DNA of 64,000 nucleotides from Candidatus Dojkabacteria bacterium (GCA_023229785.1 JALNYV010000001.1:682001-746000), one strand, 5' to 3'; counted from the stretch's first letter, positions 15,165 to 27,631 are shown. Numbers and translations are program-made. The notes: generated from the letters alone by a model not told the origin.

Positions 15165-18005
15165 CTATATTAGAGCTAAAGCTGTAACATTATCTCCATC
15201 GTGCATACTCATGACACGAACTCCACTTGTTTGTCTTTGAATTAATACTGGTATGTTTTTTATCTCAGTTTTAATTACTTGACCACCTTCAGATATTACA
15301 ACAATTTCTGCTTCTAAGTTTGTTATTACTCTGTTCACAACAAGAGTTCCGGTTTTATCTGTTGCCCTAAATGTAAATACCCCTTGTCCTCCCCTTCCTT
15401 GTTGGGCATACTGATCGAGCTTTGTCATTTTTCCATATCCGTGTTGGCTTAGTGAAAATACAAACGCCTCGTTAGTTGAAATGACATCCATTGAGATTAA
15501 CTCGTCTCCTTCCTTACTTAGCTTTATTCCTCTTACCCCCATTGTATTTCTGCCAGTTGCTCTGACATCCTTTTCACCAAACCTTATACATTTTCCAGTT
15601 CTACTTGCGAGCAAGATATCATCTTCTCCTGAAGATGGCTTTACCCACATAAGTTGATCACCCTCATCTAGTTTTGCGGCAATTAACCCAGTGCTTCTAA
15701 TTTTGTCAAATTCTGCAATATCAGTCTTTTTAACAGTTCCTTTTCTGGTGGCCATAAAGAGATATTTAAATTCCCTTGTTGTATCTATATCATCAATCTC
15801 CCTATTTCCAACCTTTCCCTCTTTTGACATTGTAAGTAGGCTTGTTATTAACTCGTTGTCAGTTAGTTGAATTAAGTTTACAAGAGGTATGCCTTTTGCT
15901 GTTCTTCCAAACTCAGGAACTTCAAATACCCTTATTCTAAATACTCTTCCTTGGTTACTAAATAGCATAAGATCATCATGAGTATTACAAAGAAGCATAT
16001 GCTCTACCCAATCCTCTTCCTTTGTTGTTGCACCAATTACTCCCTTGCCTCCCCTGTTTTGTAGCTTATACACATTTGGATTAATTCTCTTGATATATCC
16101 TCCATGACTAATAGTTACCAAGGTATCCTCACTTGCTACCATATCTTCTTCGGAAATCTCATCTACTTTTCCTTTTACAACTTTTGTTCTTCTTGCATCA
16201 TTATGCTTTTGTGAGATTTCTTCTAATTCCGCATCAATTACCTTTAAAATCTTCCCTTGGTCTGCAAGCGTCAAAATATAGCTTTCTATCTGCTCTTTCG
16301 TGAGCTTGTAATCATCTTGTAACTTCTCTCGTTCTAAGGCGGCTAGTTTTCGAAGTTGCATATCTAAGATTGCTTGAGCTTGAACCTCAGTGAAATCATA
16401 TTTTTTAATCAAATTTGTCTTTGCATCTTCTTGGGTTTTAGAGCCTCTAATTGTTTTAATTATCTCGTCTAGTATATCTAGTGCTTTAAGTAGCCCTTCA
16501 AGGATATGTGCGTGATACCTGGCTTGTGCAAGGTCAAATTCAAATCTTCTAATTACAACCGAAATTCTAAAGCTCAAAAAGTACTCTAACATCTGTTTTA
16601 GAGTTAGTGTTTTTGGTTCTTGGTTAACAAGAGCTATCATGTTTGCACTAAATGTCATCTGCATTTGGGTGTATTTGTATAGCTTGTTGAGTACTGCCTT
16701 AGGTTGGATATCTTTTTTAAGCACTATTACAATTCTCATTCCCTCGATGTTTGATTCATCTCTAATGTCCGAAATACCCTCAATCTTCTTCTCTTTGACT
16801 AAATCTGCAATTTTTTCTATTAGGTATGATTTAACAACTTGATATGGGATTTCTGTAACGACAATTTCAAATTTCCCTTTCTTATTTTCTTCAATACTTG
16901 CTTTTGCTCTTTGTAATATTCTTCCTCTTCCAGTTGAGTATGCATTCAATACTTCTTTTCTATCATAGATTATTCCCCCTAGAGGAAAATCAGGACCTTG
17001 TATATATTCAACTAGGTCTTCTGGAGTTAAATTGGATTTAAACTCAGGGTACAAACACTCCCCTTTTGTTAACCTCTCCTTGAGAGCTTCAATCTTCTCA
17101 TCAAATTTTAAATCTGTTAGGTTTACATAATTGGTTAGATAGTCTAGAGGCTTACTTTCAAGGGTCATTGGAATTCTCTCTTTCTTCTCCCTTATTAGTC
17201 TTAGTTCATCGTATATAGCCTTTCCTTCCCATGCGTTTCCATCTTTGATCATTGCTCGAAGAGCTGCAACTAATTCGCCGAGATTATGTGGCGGTATTTT
17301 TGTTGCCATTCCAACTGCAATACCATTACATCCATTTAATAGAAGCTGAGGGATAGCGGCAGGAAGAACAGTTGGTTCAAGCCTTGTTCCATCATAGTTT
17401 GTAACATAGGCTACTGTTCCTTTTTCTAAATCTTTCAGAAGTTCAAGAGTAATCTTACTCATTTTCGCCTCGGTGTATCTCATTGCTGCTGGTGGGTCAT
17501 TGTCTATCGATCCAAAATTTCCTTGGCCATCAACTAGTGGGTATCTAAATGAGAAGTCTTGTGCCATATTTACCATTGTTGGATAGATGACTACCTCACC
17601 GTGTGGGTGGTAGTTTCCAGAGGTATCACCTGCTATCTTTGCACTTTTTCTATAGTGAGCAGATGGTGTTAAGCCTAAATCATTCATTGCAACAAGAATT
17701 CTTCTTTGAGATGGTTTCAATCCATCTTTTACTTCGGGAAGTGCTCTTGAAACAATGACTGACATTGAGTAGTCAATGAAATCGCTTTTCATCTCGTCAA
17801 TAATTGAGCGAACGTTAACAGTACCTGGCTTGTACTCTGTTTGAAATGTTTTAGATATGTCATCATCTCCATCATCACTTCCAACTGCAGTTGGTGTTTT
17901 AGTTTCTTCTTCTTCCATAACTACCTCTCCTTTTATTTTAATTTCTTCGTTCTTCTCTTCTTTTTTTTCTTCTGGCTCAGGAGTTAGTTTTAGTTGTTCG
18001 TCCAT
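15165..18005 (-). CDS. gyrA: DNA gyrase subunit A, with insertion
   Basis: 946 aa, longer than the usual 800-880. It is the DNA-cleaving subunit of gyrase. Catalytic Y177 is in [12 protein letters not shown]; the breakage-reunion domain starts at about 60 ([20 protein letters not shown]). The C-terminal beta-propeller has the gyrase-specific box QQGRGGQG near the end, which separates it from ParC. Two additions are visible: a Glu/Lys-rich N-terminal tail (residues 1-55) and an insertion of about 75 residues (about 253-328) between [13 protein letters not shown] and [13 protein letters not shown], where standard GyrA has a short link. It follows a DUF4013-like gene and gyrB on the same strand. 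Confidence 0.96.
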   Translation of the reverse strand: MDEQLKLTPEPEEKKEEKNEEIKIKGEVVMEEEETKTPTAVGSDDGDDDISKTFQTEYKPGTVNVRSIIDEMKSDFIDYSMSVIVSRALPEVKDGLKPSQRRILVAMNDLGLTPSAHYRKSAKIAGDTSGNYHPHGEVVIYPTMVNMAQDFSFRYPLVDGQGNFGSIDNDPPAAMRYTEAKMSKITLELLKDLEKGTVAYVTNYDGTRLEPTVLPAAIPQLLLNGCNGIAVGMATKIPPHNLGELVAALRAMIKDGNAWEGKAIYDELRLIREKKERIPMTLESKPLDYLTNYVNLTDLKFDEKIEALKERLTKGECLYPEFKSNLTPEDLVEYIQGPDFPLGGIIYDRKEVLNAYSTGRGRILQRAKASIEENKKGKFEIVVTEIPYQVVKSYLIEKIADLVKEKKIEGISDIRDESNIEGMRIVIVLKKDIQPKAVLNKLYKYTQMQMTFSANMIALVNQEPKTLTLKQMLEYFLSFRISVVIRRFEFDLAQARYHAHILEGLLKALDILDEIIKTIRGSKTQEDAKTNLIKKYDFTEVQAQAILDMQLRKLAALEREKLQDDYKLTKEQIESYILTLADQGKILKVIDAELEEISQKHNDARRTKVVKGKVDEISEEDMVASEDTLVTISHGGYIKRINPNVYKLQNRGGKGVIGATTKEEDWVEHMLLCNTHDDLMLFSNQGRVFRIRVFEVPEFGRTAKGIPLVNLIQLTDNELITSLLTMSKEGKVGNREIDDIDTTREFKYLFMATRKGTVKKTDIAEFDKIRSTGLIAAKLDEGDQLMWVKPSSGEDDILLASRTGKCIRFGEKDVRATGRNTMGVRGIKLSKEGDELISMDVISTNEAFVFSLSQHGYGKMTKLDQYAQQGRGGQGVFTFRATDKTGTLVVNRVITNLEAEIVVISEGGQVIKTEIKNIPVLIQRQTSGVRVMSMHDGDNVTALALI

Positions 18006-18028
18006 AATGGTTTAATTATTTTTAAATA

Positions 18029-18874
18029 TTACTCTTTCTCTTTAATCTTTTTAAAATACACGCCGATTGTATATGCAATGGCAAAGTAGTAGCTTGTGGT
18101 AATAACAGGAACTCCTAGAAAGGCAGTGAATATTGAAATGAAAAATGCAGGAATGGTAAGGAAACCAAATAACAGAAAGTATCCGTAAATATTTGCAAAT
18201 TCTTTCCAGTATTTTGTAATTAATTCAAATATCTTCTTTATATTTAAGGCTTTTCCAAAATCAGAGGTTGAGATGAATATGTACGCACTGCTTAATTTAA
18301 TCAGAATTGAAGCAATTGCTATGGCAATAAATACAGCAAAGAGAATAACAATGACTAAAACCAGAAGCGCAATATACATTGGGCTGTTACTAATTAATCG
18401 GGCAAGAACAAATATCCCAACCCCACCTGCTCCCATTACTATCATCGCAACAATACCGATTGGAAAAGAGATAATTATTTGGAGAAGGTAAAGTAGTGCT
18501 CCTTGAGAAATCTTTTGAAAGATATCTTTATGAGCAGGAATAAAATCCTTCTCTTCATTGATCATTCCTTTTATCAACTTTGTGAAGTACCCTAGGAAAT
18601 AGAAGATCATAGGAAGAGTTATTATTGAAACAAACATAGATGAAAAAGAGGAAGTTATTGATGATATAGTACTTCCTGTACTTGAGGCATTCTGTGCCGA
18701 GGATGAAACAAAATCTGCAATAGCTGAAAACATTTGTAGTGGAAGTGTAACCACAAAACTAACTACTGTAGAGATAATCAATGACGCAAAAACAATAGCT
18801 ACAATTATTAAATACTTTTCACTCCATTTTTTATCCTTAAATGGATACACAATTGCCTTTGTTATTATGTCCAT
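18029..18874 (-). CDS. DUF4013-like integral membrane protein
   Basis: 281 aa. It begins IITKAIVYPFKDKKWSEK, typical of DUF4013 (ahead of the first helix), then a helix, a Ser/Thr-rich loop, the GYFTKLIKGMINEEKDFIPA segment that is also characteristic, and four more helices. Function unknown. It sits between gyrB and gyrA with gaps of 17 and 23 nt, so it is probably co-transcribed with them. Confidence 0.75.
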   Translation of the reverse strand: MDIITKAIVYPFKDKKWSEKYLIIVAIVFASLIISTVVSFVVTLPLQMFSAIADFVSSSAQNASSTGSTISSITSSFSSMFVSIITLPMIFYFLGYFTKLIKGMINEEKDFIPAHKDIFQKISQGALLYLLQIIISFPIGIVAMIVMGAGGVGIFVLARLISNSPMYIALLVLVIVILFAVFIAIAIASILIKLSSAYIFISTSDFGKALNIKKIFELITKYWKEFANIYGYFLLFGFLTIPAFFISIFTAFLGVPVITTSYYFAIAYTIGVYFKKIKEKE

Positions 18875-18891
18875 TTTTTTTATTTTAAAAA

Positions 18892-20816
<1,925 letters not shown>

Positions 20817-20892
20817 TCAGTTATATGTCGATGCGGAAATCAGTATATCAGATAATTATTCAATTTGTGAAATGTTATAATTTCGCTTTAAT

Positions 20893-21564
20893 CTATATAT
20901 TTAACATCAAATTTTCCAAAACCAGTCTTTTATTCCCATTCCCCCTTATTCTTGTTATTGCTGTCTCAACCTTTTCAATCTTTTTAAAATACTCATTTGA
21001 TTTCTTCTCGTTTTCAATATTCTCTCTTAGAGACTTTCTAAAATATTTTTGAATTTCAGTTAGATATATGACAACATCATTTGTACTTCCCTTTGATACT
21101 TTTTCTATCTCTTTAAATTTCTCAATTAGATTTAGCTCTAATATTTTAGGCTTTATTGTTTCTTCTTCTTCACCTTTCTCTTTCACATAGTGCTTCACCC
21201 CCCTACTTAAAATTGTTGGGAGAATATTTCTCTCATTATCTAACATCAGAATATATATAGTGGTATTTGATTGCTCCTCTAAAGTTTTAAGAAGAGAGTT
21301 TTGTGCTTCCTCAGTTAATTTGAAGCAGTCGGAGATAATTGCAATCTGATATTCCTCTTCAAATGGTTGATAGACCATCTCTTTTTGTAACTTCTTTACA
21401 TCATCAATTCCAATGCTATTTTCATCTGTTTTAAGTAAATGAATATCTGGAATCTTAAATAGCTGAGCTTGGGTTAAGCCTTCTCTTTTAAGAATGAATG
21501 AAAGAAGTTTTACAAGGTATTTCTCTCTAACATCTTTATTTGTATGAATAACAATATGTGTCAT
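20893..21564 (-). CDS. holB: DNA polymerase III delta'-like clamp-loader subunit
   Basis: 223 aa. It resembles the delta' subunit of the clamp loader in the segment IAIISDCFKLTEEAQNSLLKTLEEQSNTTIYILM with LPTILSRG (sensor/SRC-like). There is no Walker A: the N terminus (MTHIVIHTNKDVREKY) lacks the P-loop, as in inactive delta' subunits. It is shorter than usual (about 300 aa) and lacks most of the C-terminal collar. Upstream of gyrB on the same strand, with its own TATACT 7 nt before the ATG. Confidence 0.78.
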   Translation of the reverse strand: MTHIVIHTNKDVREKYLVKLLSFILKREGLTQAQLFKIPDIHLLKTDENSIGIDDVKKLQKEMVYQPFEEEYQIAIISDCFKLTEEAQNSLLKTLEEQSNTTIYILMLDNERNILPTILSRGVKHYVKEKGEEEETIKPKILELNLIEKFKEIEKVSKGSTNDVVIYLTEIQKYFRKSLRENIENEKKSNEYFKKIEKVETAITRIRGNGNKRLVLENLMLNI

Positions 21565-21571
21565 ATATGTA

Positions 21572-21577
21572 AGTATA
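21572..21577 (-). promoter_or_regulatory. Extended -10 for holB
   Basis: TGATATACT on minus, the hexamer ending 7 nt before the ATG at 21564. Confidence 0.5.
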
Positions 21578-21614
21578 TCATGCTTTATTTAATTTTTTAT
21601 TCACTTTCATACTC

Positions 21615-21620
21615 TAAAAT
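21615..21620 (+). promoter_or_regulatory. -10 element for mazF-like copy 2
   Basis: TAAAAT ends 6 nt before the ATG at 21627, the same arrangement as copy 1. Confidence 0.5.
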
Positions 21621-21626
21621 ATAGGT

Positions 21627-22019
21627 ATGGAATATTTTAAAGATTTTAAAAATTGGGGGAAAGTAAAGATAAAGCTTGAAAAAGATAGTCATATTCCGGC
21701 ACTTTTTAACGAAGGTGACATATGGTGGACGAGCATTGGAGTAAATTTAGGAACTGAAATCTGTGGTAAAGGGAGGAATTTTACAAGGCCAGTCTTAGTT
21801 ATAAAGAAATATAACAAATATAGTTTTTTAGGAATTCCATTAAGTACAAAATTGTATTCACAAAATTATTATATTCCTATTTTAGTTAATAGAGAAAGAC
21901 AATCATGTGTGTTATCTCAGGCAAAGGTTTTTAGCTCACTTAGAATTGAAAACAGAATTACAGAAATTTCTAAAGAGGACTTAAAGCGAATCATTAGAAA
22001 ATTTAAGAAGACATTTTAA
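21627..22019 (+). CDS. MazF/PemK-like protein, copy 2
   Basis: 130 aa, paralogue of 1271-1672: shared MEYFKDF-NW start, FNEGDIWWTSIGVNLG, RPVLVIKKYN, FLGIPLSTK. The two diverge in the C-terminal third. No antitoxin gene is adjacent; the divergent neighbour is holB. The very short distance between the -10 and ATG and the conserved N-terminal helix support the start. Likely an RNase-type toxin fold, either tamed, chromosomally fixed, or controlled by an antitoxin elsewhere. Confidence 0.75.
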   Translation: MEYFKDFKNWGKVKIKLEKDSHIPALFNEGDIWWTSIGVNLGTEICGKGRNFTRPVLVIKKYNKYSFLGIPLSTKLYSQNYYIPILVNRERQSCVLSQAKVFSSLRIENRITEISKEDLKRIIRKFKKTF

Positions 22020-22187
22020 TTGCCCCTCCCGATTTTCATCAAGAGGGTCGCGGACAATGCCGATAATGAGAAATTATATATTGAGCGCAACTTTCTGTCA
22101 ACCAAAATTTTAATGAAAAGTGATACTTCTTGACTATATTTTAGTATTTAAGTAACCTTAATATATATTATTTGTAAAACTGCCAAG

Positions 22188-24005
22188 TTGAATAAGTCTA
22201 TCCTTGAATATCTACTATCAAAAGGAGTTCTCACTGCCGAACAGGCTGCTGCAGTACAAGTGGAAAGAACTAAGAATGCCAAAACTGAAGAGCAAGCAAT
22301 TATTGGTTTAGGATTTTTAGATAACGAGTCTTTGATCAAGGCCCGAAGTGAGCTTTTCAATATTCCATTCATAGATCTTCGAAAGGTTGAAATTCCTGAG
22401 GCTACCCTTGCCGAGCTTAACACCGATGTGATGAAGCAATTTTCAGTCATTCCGTTTGAGCATACTGGGCATATCGTTAAGCTTGCGATGCTTGATCCAT
22501 TTGATGTTCAAGCAATACAAGCAATTGAACTTAAATATCCAGCTAGCGAAACAATACAGGTTCATATAACCTCCCCTGATTCACTGAAATATATCCTTGA
22601 ACGAAAAATCTCCGAAGGATTAGGAAGTGAGGTGTCAGATGCTTTGGAAGACTACGAGACACCTCTTAATGATCTTGACGCTGTTGGGGACGCCTATGTC
22701 GGAGATGATGATTTAGCAAAAATGGACTTTAAAAACGCCCCTGTAGCTAGAATTGTTAACTCGATGTTTAGGTTTGCTGTTACAAGTGGAGCAAGCGATA
22801 TCCATATTGAGCCGATGGAAACTAAGCTTAGAATTAGGTTTAGAATCCACGGTATTTTAATGGAGAAATTATCGCTTCCACGAACTACTGCAAGTGCCGT
22901 TGTTTCAAGAGTTAAAATTCTTTCCAGACTTAAAATTGATGAAAAAAGAGTACCTCAAGATGGAAGGTTGCAGCTAAAGGTCACAGATAAAAAGGTAGAT
23001 GTTCGTGTTTCAATTATTCCTGATATTTATGGTGAGAAGGTGGTTATGAGGTTACTTGAGACAGATGTCAGTGGAATTAGGTTGGAAGATACTGGGCTTC
23101 GTGGCATGGCGTATCAGCGGTTTACCGATGCAACAAAACTAACAAATGGAATCATACTAGTTACTGGACCAACTGGATCTGGAAAGACTAGAACTCTTGC
23201 TGCAACCCTTATGAGACTTAACGATCCAAAGGTAAATATAATTACTCTTGAGGACCCTGTTGAAATTAGAGTTCCTGGTGTTAACCAAGTGCAGGTTAGA
23301 AGTGATGTCGGTCTATCGTTTGCAAATGGTTTAAGGTCAATTTTGCGACAGGACCCGAATATAATAATGGTTGGAGAAATCCGAGATCAGGAGACTGCTC
23401 AACTTGCTGTTCAAGCTTCTCTTACAGGTCACATAGTCCTCTCTACTCTCCACACAAATAGTGCATCAGCGGCTATCCCAAGACTACTAGATATGGGTGT
23501 TGAGCCTTACCTTCTTGCTTCAACTCTTAGGTGTGTGGCTGCTCAAAGACTTCCAAGAAGAATATGTCCAAATTGTAAAGAAGCCTATGTTGCGAATCCA
23601 GAGGTATTGGAAAATATTAAAAAAACATTAGGTAATATAAAAGGGTTTGATCCAGTTGACTATTTAACAAAGATACTCTCTTCAAATACAACAAAACCTG
23701 AGGAGGAGAAGATACAAATAGTTGCCCCTAAAAAAGAGCCAAATGGTGCAGAAACAATCTACCTTTATAGGGGGAAAGGATGTCAAAGATGTGGTGATAC
23801 CGGATATAAAGGAAGGATTGGCATATTTGAAGTTTTAACGGTTGGTGACAAAATAGGAAGGATGATGATGGAGAATGTTCCTGATTCAGAAGTGGCAAAA
23901 GTTGCAGTTGATGAGGGAATGATAACAATTATTCAAGACGGGTATCTAAAAGCCCTTGAAGGCATAACTACTATTGAAGAAGTACTAAGGGTATCTAAAG
24001 AATAG
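22188..24005 (+). CDS. pilB: Type IV pilus assembly ATPase PilB
   Basis: 605 aa GspE/PilB-type hexameric ATPase that drives pilus extension from the cytoplasmic face. N-terminal domain (LTAEQAAAVQVER, FNIPFIDLRKVEIP) and catalytic domain with Walker A GPTGSGKTRT, Asp box IITLEDPVE, Walker B and His box (IIMVGEIRDQETAQLAVQAS, TGHIVLSTLHTN). The tetracysteine zinc site is visible: CPNCKEAY and CQRCGDTGYKGRIGIFEVL, with a linker insertion between. The start is TTG at 22188: the conserved LTxEQ segment follows about 15 residues later and no ATG is near. First gene of pilB-pilT-pilC-pilin. Confidence 0.95.
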   Translation: MNKSILEYLLSKGVLTAEQAAAVQVERTKNAKTEEQAIIGLGFLDNESLIKARSELFNIPFIDLRKVEIPEATLAELNTDVMKQFSVIPFEHTGHIVKLAMLDPFDVQAIQAIELKYPASETIQVHITSPDSLKYILERKISEGLGSEVSDALEDYETPLNDLDAVGDAYVGDDDLAKMDFKNAPVARIVNSMFRFAVTSGASDIHIEPMETKLRIRFRIHGILMEKLSLPRTTASAVVSRVKILSRLKIDEKRVPQDGRLQLKVTDKKVDVRVSIIPDIYGEKVVMRLLETDVSGIRLEDTGLRGMAYQRFTDATKLTNGIILVTGPTGSGKTRTLAATLMRLNDPKVNIITLEDPVEIRVPGVNQVQVRSDVGLSFANGLRSILRQDPNIIMVGEIRDQETAQLAVQASLTGHIVLSTLHTNSASAAIPRLLDMGVEPYLLASTLRCVAAQRLPRRICPNCKEAYVANPEVLENIKKTLGNIKGFDPVDYLTKILSSNTTKPEEEKIQIVAPKKEPNGAETIYLYRGKGCQRCGDTGYKGRIGIFEVLTVGDKIGRMMMENVPDSEVAKVAVDEGMITIIQDGYLKALEGITTIEEVLRVSKE

Positions 24006-24063
24006 TTTGTATCTATAGGTCTAGCTTTTTCTTTTGAAATAATGTAATTTTCTACTAATAATA

Positions 24064-25770
24064 TTGCCCAAATTATTTATGACTGCCCAACCAAGTCAAG
24101 ATCAAGTAGGTGTAAACAGTGTTCAAGGTCCAGTGTCTGCAACTCCTGCTGTAAGTGCAGTTTCAAATGAACCTATTGACGAGGAGAAAAGAGGGACAGA
24201 GGTTTCTGGCCCCGAGGTACCATTAAAAGGAGATTCAAAGAATAAAGAGGAAGAAGAAAGCCCTCTAAAGGCCTTAGCAAAAAAATTAGAACTACTAAAA
24301 GAGGAGTTGGTTGAAGAGAAACCAGAAGTTAAGCGTCCTGAAGAGATGCCAATCCCACAAGAGCAAGCAGTTCCAGTTGTCGAAAATAAGTTTCCAGAAG
24401 CTCCCGTTGAGGAGAAAAAGGAAGAGATAAATAATATAAATATTGTTCCTGAATCCCCTCTTCCAAAAGAGGAAAAGAAAGAAGAAGTTCTTCCAATTCC
24501 TGAGGTTCCTAAAGATATCCCGATTGTTGATGCACCTGCTACTCCTGTTTCAACAACACCTCTTTCAACACTAGATCAGCTATATCCAGAGATTAACTCT
24601 ACCCCTACTCCTCCCGTTGCAAGTGAAGAGGTAAAGGTAATAGATGAAGGAGATAATAGTCAGGTTAAAAGTGACGAGGTTGAAGTTAAGTCAGTTGGAA
24701 GTAAGTATGAAGTTAATATAAACAAGATATTAGATATTGCTACAGAGAGAAATGCGTCGGATGTTCAAATATCTGTTGGATATCCAGTCATGATTAAAAT
24801 TGATGGCTCACTAATTGCTGTAAATGACCATCTTGTGTCTGAAGAGAATGCACAAGAATTGATTATGCCAGTTCTTTCTGAGCAGAAAAAAGAATTATTA
24901 GAGGTAAACAGAGAGGTAGACTTGGCATACTCATCAGCTCAGAATGATCAAGCTAGATTTAGAATTAATGCGTACTATGCAAAGGGAAATCTGGCGGCTT
25001 CTTTTAGGCTCATTCCAACGAAGATTCGAACGATTGAAGAGCTTCAATTGCCACCAATTTTCACACAGTTAACTAGGCTCGCTCAAGGTCTTATTCTTGT
25101 AACTGGACCAACTGGGCATGGAAAGAGCACTACACTGGCCGCTATGCTTCAAAATATAAATCTGACAAGAGCAGCACATCTAATTACGATAGAAGATCCA
25201 ATAGAGTATATATTTCCTCGTGCAAAGGCCGTAGTTGATCAAAGAGAAATGCATGACGATACTCACTCTTGGACTGTTGCACTTAAAAGTGCACTAAGAC
25301 AGGCTCCAGATGTTCTCCTTGTTGGAGAAATGAGAGATTATGAAACAATTGCTGCAACAATAACACTTGCTGAAACTGGCCATTTGGTATTTGCCACACT
25401 CCACACAAATAGTGCTTCTCAGACAATAGATAGAATTATTGATGTGTTCCCAGAAAATCAACAATCACAAATTCGTTCTCAATTATCAAATATTATTGAG
25501 GCAGTCATTGCTCAAAGATTAATACCTCTTGATGGTGGTGGAAGAAAAGCAGTATGCGAATTAATGCTTGGAACTCCAGCAGTAAGGAGCATGATTAGAG
25601 AAGGTAAAACACATCAACTGGATAATGTGATACGAACTAGTGCGGACATTGGGATGATTCCACTCGAACAATCACTGGTGAAGTTGGTGCGAGATGGCCT
25701 TATTACAATGGACACTGCTCAAAGTTATGCTGTTCACCCAGAAGAAGTTGTAAGATTATTAAAGAGTTAA
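24064..25770 (+). CDS. pilT: Pilus retraction ATPase PilT with a long disordered N-terminal extension
   Basis: 568 aa against about 350 for typical PilT. The catalytic part (about 220-565) has Walker A GPTGHGKSTT, Asp box LITIEDPIEY, Walker B LLVGEMRDYETI, His box TGHLVFATLHTNSA and a C-terminal AVIAQRLIPL segment. PilT depolymerises the pilus. Residues 1-215 are Pro/Glu/Lys-rich and low in complexity, likely disordered and poorly conserved. The start is TTG at 24064 or, as likely, ATG at 24079. It ends 1 nt before pilC. Confidence 0.93.
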   Translation: MPKLFMTAQPSQDQVGVNSVQGPVSATPAVSAVSNEPIDEEKRGTEVSGPEVPLKGDSKNKEEEESPLKALAKKLELLKEELVEEKPEVKRPEEMPIPQEQAVPVVENKFPEAPVEEKKEEINNINIVPESPLPKEEKKEEVLPIPEVPKDIPIVDAPATPVSTTPLSTLDQLYPEINSTPTPPVASEEVKVIDEGDNSQVKSDEVEVKSVGSKYEVNINKILDIATERNASDVQISVGYPVMIKIDGSLIAVNDHLVSEENAQELIMPVLSEQKKELLEVNREVDLAYSSAQNDQARFRINAYYAKGNLAASFRLIPTKIRTIEELQLPPIFTQLTRLAQGLILVTGPTGHGKSTTLAAMLQNINLTRAAHLITIEDPIEYIFPRAKAVVDQREMHDDTHSWTVALKSALRQAPDVLLVGEMRDYETIAATITLAETGHLVFATLHTNSASQTIDRIIDVFPENQQSQIRSQLSNIIEAVIAQRLIPLDGGGRKAVCELMLGTPAVRSMIREGKTHQLDNVIRTSADIGMIPLEQSLVKLVRDGLITMDTAQSYAVHPEEVVRLLKS

Positions 25771-25771
25771 T

Positions 25772-26983
25772 ATGCAAATATTCAAATACTTCGCAAGAGA
25801 TAATAAAGGAAAGGTAGTTACTGGAAAAATGGAGGCAAGAAGCTCTCAGGTTGTTATTGAAACACTTCAAGGAAAAGGCTTAGTTGTCACAAGGGTTGAA
25901 GAAGAGATTGGATTTTCATTAGAAAAGATTAAAGAGATAAACATTGGTGGAGTTCCTCTAAAAGAAAAAGTTGTGTTCATGAGGCAGCTTGCAACAATGA
26001 TTGGGGCTGGACTCCCATTAACTCAGGCACTTGAGATACTTGAAACACAGGCAGTTAACCCAAAATTCAAAAAAACTCTTGGAAATGTTCTTGGTGATAT
26101 ACAAGGAGGAAAGTCTCTTGCAACTTCATTTAGGAGCAATAGTGAGGTGTTTGATGATATTACAATTAATCTTCTTTCAGCTGGTGAAGAGAGTGGAAAC
26201 CTAGAGGGAATATTAGAAAGGTTAGCAATTGAGCTTGAGAACCAGAATAGATTAAAAGGAAAGATTGGTGGGGCTATGATATACCCAGCTGTAATATTGT
26301 CAGTTGTTATTGGAGTAATTGTACTTATGATCTTTGTTCTAATTCCTGCTATGACACAGATATATGGAGAGTTTGGTGCACAGCTTCCAGGACTTACACT
26401 GTTTTTGATCGCTGTAAGTAATTTTGCAATTAAATTTTGGTGGTTGATACTCCTAGTTATTGCATCTGCTGCAATTGCCATTAAAACATATCTAGATAGT
26501 GAAAATGGAAAGAAAACATTTCATAAGGTTCTTCTCAAGGTGCCAATAATTGGCCCTGTCATTATAAAGATGCAAATAGCTCAATTTACAAGAATACTTG
26601 CACTTCTTTTAGGAAGCGGCCTTTCAATTGCAAAATCTCTCGAGCTTACAGCAGGCTCTCTTACAAACATCGTTTTCAAAGATGCAGTAATGAATGCTAA
26701 GGTCGAAATAGAAAAAGGAGTACCACTCGCTCTGCCAATTGCTAGAGCTAAGGTGTTTCCAATGATAGTAAGTCAGATGATTGCGGTTGGTGAAGAGAGC
26801 GGTCAAATGGACAAGGTTCTTGCTAAGGTGTCGCAGTACTACAATGAGGAGGTTGAAGTAACTACCAACAACCTTTCTACTCTTATGGAACCAGTAATGC
26901 TACTTCTAATGGGTGGGGTGGTTGCCTTTATAGCTCTCGCTGTATATATGCCAATGCTTAACCTTTCTGGTCTTATGAGCTAG
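25772..26983 (+). CDS. pilC: Type IV pilus inner membrane platform protein PilC
   Basis: 403 aa, standard length. Two T2SSF domains: FMRQLATMIGAGLPLTQALEILE...LGDIQGGKSLATSF and FTRILALLLGSGLSIAKSLELTAGSL, each followed by membrane helices (AVILSVVIGVIVLMIFVLIPA; LLLMGGVVAFIALAVYMPM). The GEESGNLEGIL and GEESGQMDKVL motifs occur in each half. PilC couples PilB/PilT rotation to pilin insertion. It starts 1 nt after pilT. Confidence 0.95.
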   Translation: MQIFKYFARDNKGKVVTGKMEARSSQVVIETLQGKGLVVTRVEEEIGFSLEKIKEINIGGVPLKEKVVFMRQLATMIGAGLPLTQALEILETQAVNPKFKKTLGNVLGDIQGGKSLATSFRSNSEVFDDITINLLSAGEESGNLEGILERLAIELENQNRLKGKIGGAMIYPAVILSVVIGVIVLMIFVLIPAMTQIYGEFGAQLPGLTLFLIAVSNFAIKFWWLILLVIASAAIAIKTYLDSENGKKTFHKVLLKVPIIGPVIIKMQIAQFTRILALLLGSGLSIAKSLELTAGSLTNIVFKDAVMNAKVEIEKGVPLALPIARAKVFPMIVSQMIAVGEESGQMDKVLAKVSQYYNEEVEVTTNNLSTLMEPVMLLLMGGVVAFIALAVYMPMLNLSGLMS

Positions 26984-26985
26984 TG

Positions 26986-27020
26986 TTGACATGGAAATAT
27001 TACTAATGTAAATTAGTAAT
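26986..27020 (+). promoter_or_regulatory. Major pilin promoter with an overlapping palindrome
   Basis: TTGACA (26986-26991), 17-nt spacer, TAAATT (27009-27014). A perfect 9-bp inverted repeat ATTACTAAT (26999-27007) / ATTAGTAAT (27012-27020), spacer 4 nt, overlaps the -10. This could be an operator. The leader to the pilin ATG is about 35 nt, AU-rich, without Shine-Dalgarno. Confidence 0.6.
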
Positions 27021-27056
27021 TGTATATAAACTTAATTATGTAAAAATTTAAAATAT

Positions 27057-27605
27057 ATGAAAACGCTAAAAGGATTCACACTTGTTGAAATGCTTGTAGT
27101 AATGGGTATTTTGATTATTCTTATGACACTGGGTATTGCTGCTGGAAGGTTTGCAATTCAAAGAGCAAACAAGATTCAGCACCAAGATGCAGTTAACCAA
27201 CTACATCAAGGATTCGCTGCATACTATGCAGATAAGAGAGAATTTCCAAAAGCAGCAACATTTATTAGTTTCTCTGCAGCACTTGGGGAGGCTGGTGCTT
27301 TGAGTGAGTACATTGATCAAAAGGCATTTGATGGAGGAAGTGATGCAACATACTATTTTGCGGCTGATACAACTGGTCAGAGCATGTTAGCATGTGTTTC
27401 ATACGGAGGATTCGCAGATGAAAAAGAGATGGGTGGATATTGTCAAGGAAATGGATTTGGAGTTCTTCCAACAACAGGGACAAAGGTTGCATCAAAGGAT
27501 CTAACTGCGGATGAATTTAACACAGAGGTTGTGGCAAATGTAGGTAGTACTGACGGTCAATTCATTGCTACAGACTGGAGTGCAACAGCTAAGAACTGGG
27601 AATAA
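27057..27605 (+). CDS. Type IV prepilin, probably the major pilin
   Basis: 182 aa. Class III signal: short leader MKTLKG, cleavage before F of FTLVEMLVVMGILIILMT, with Glu at +5. The hydrophobic helix is followed by a globular domain with Cys at about 119 and 131. It has its own strong promoter and a good terminator, unlike the minor pilins, which fits a highly expressed major subunit. It belongs with pilB-pilT-pilC upstream. The pilus is assembled from this protein after PilD processing. Confidence 0.9.
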   Translation: MKTLKGFTLVEMLVVMGILIILMTLGIAAGRFAIQRANKIQHQDAVNQLHQGFAAYYADKREFPKAATFISFSAALGEAGALSEYIDQKAFDGGSDATYYFAADTTGQSMLACVSYGGFADEKEMGGYCQGNGFGVLPTTGTKVASKDLTADEFNTEVVANVGSTDGQFIATDWSATAKNWE

Positions 27606-27631
27606 GGGGTAGTTGAAATTGAATTTGAACT

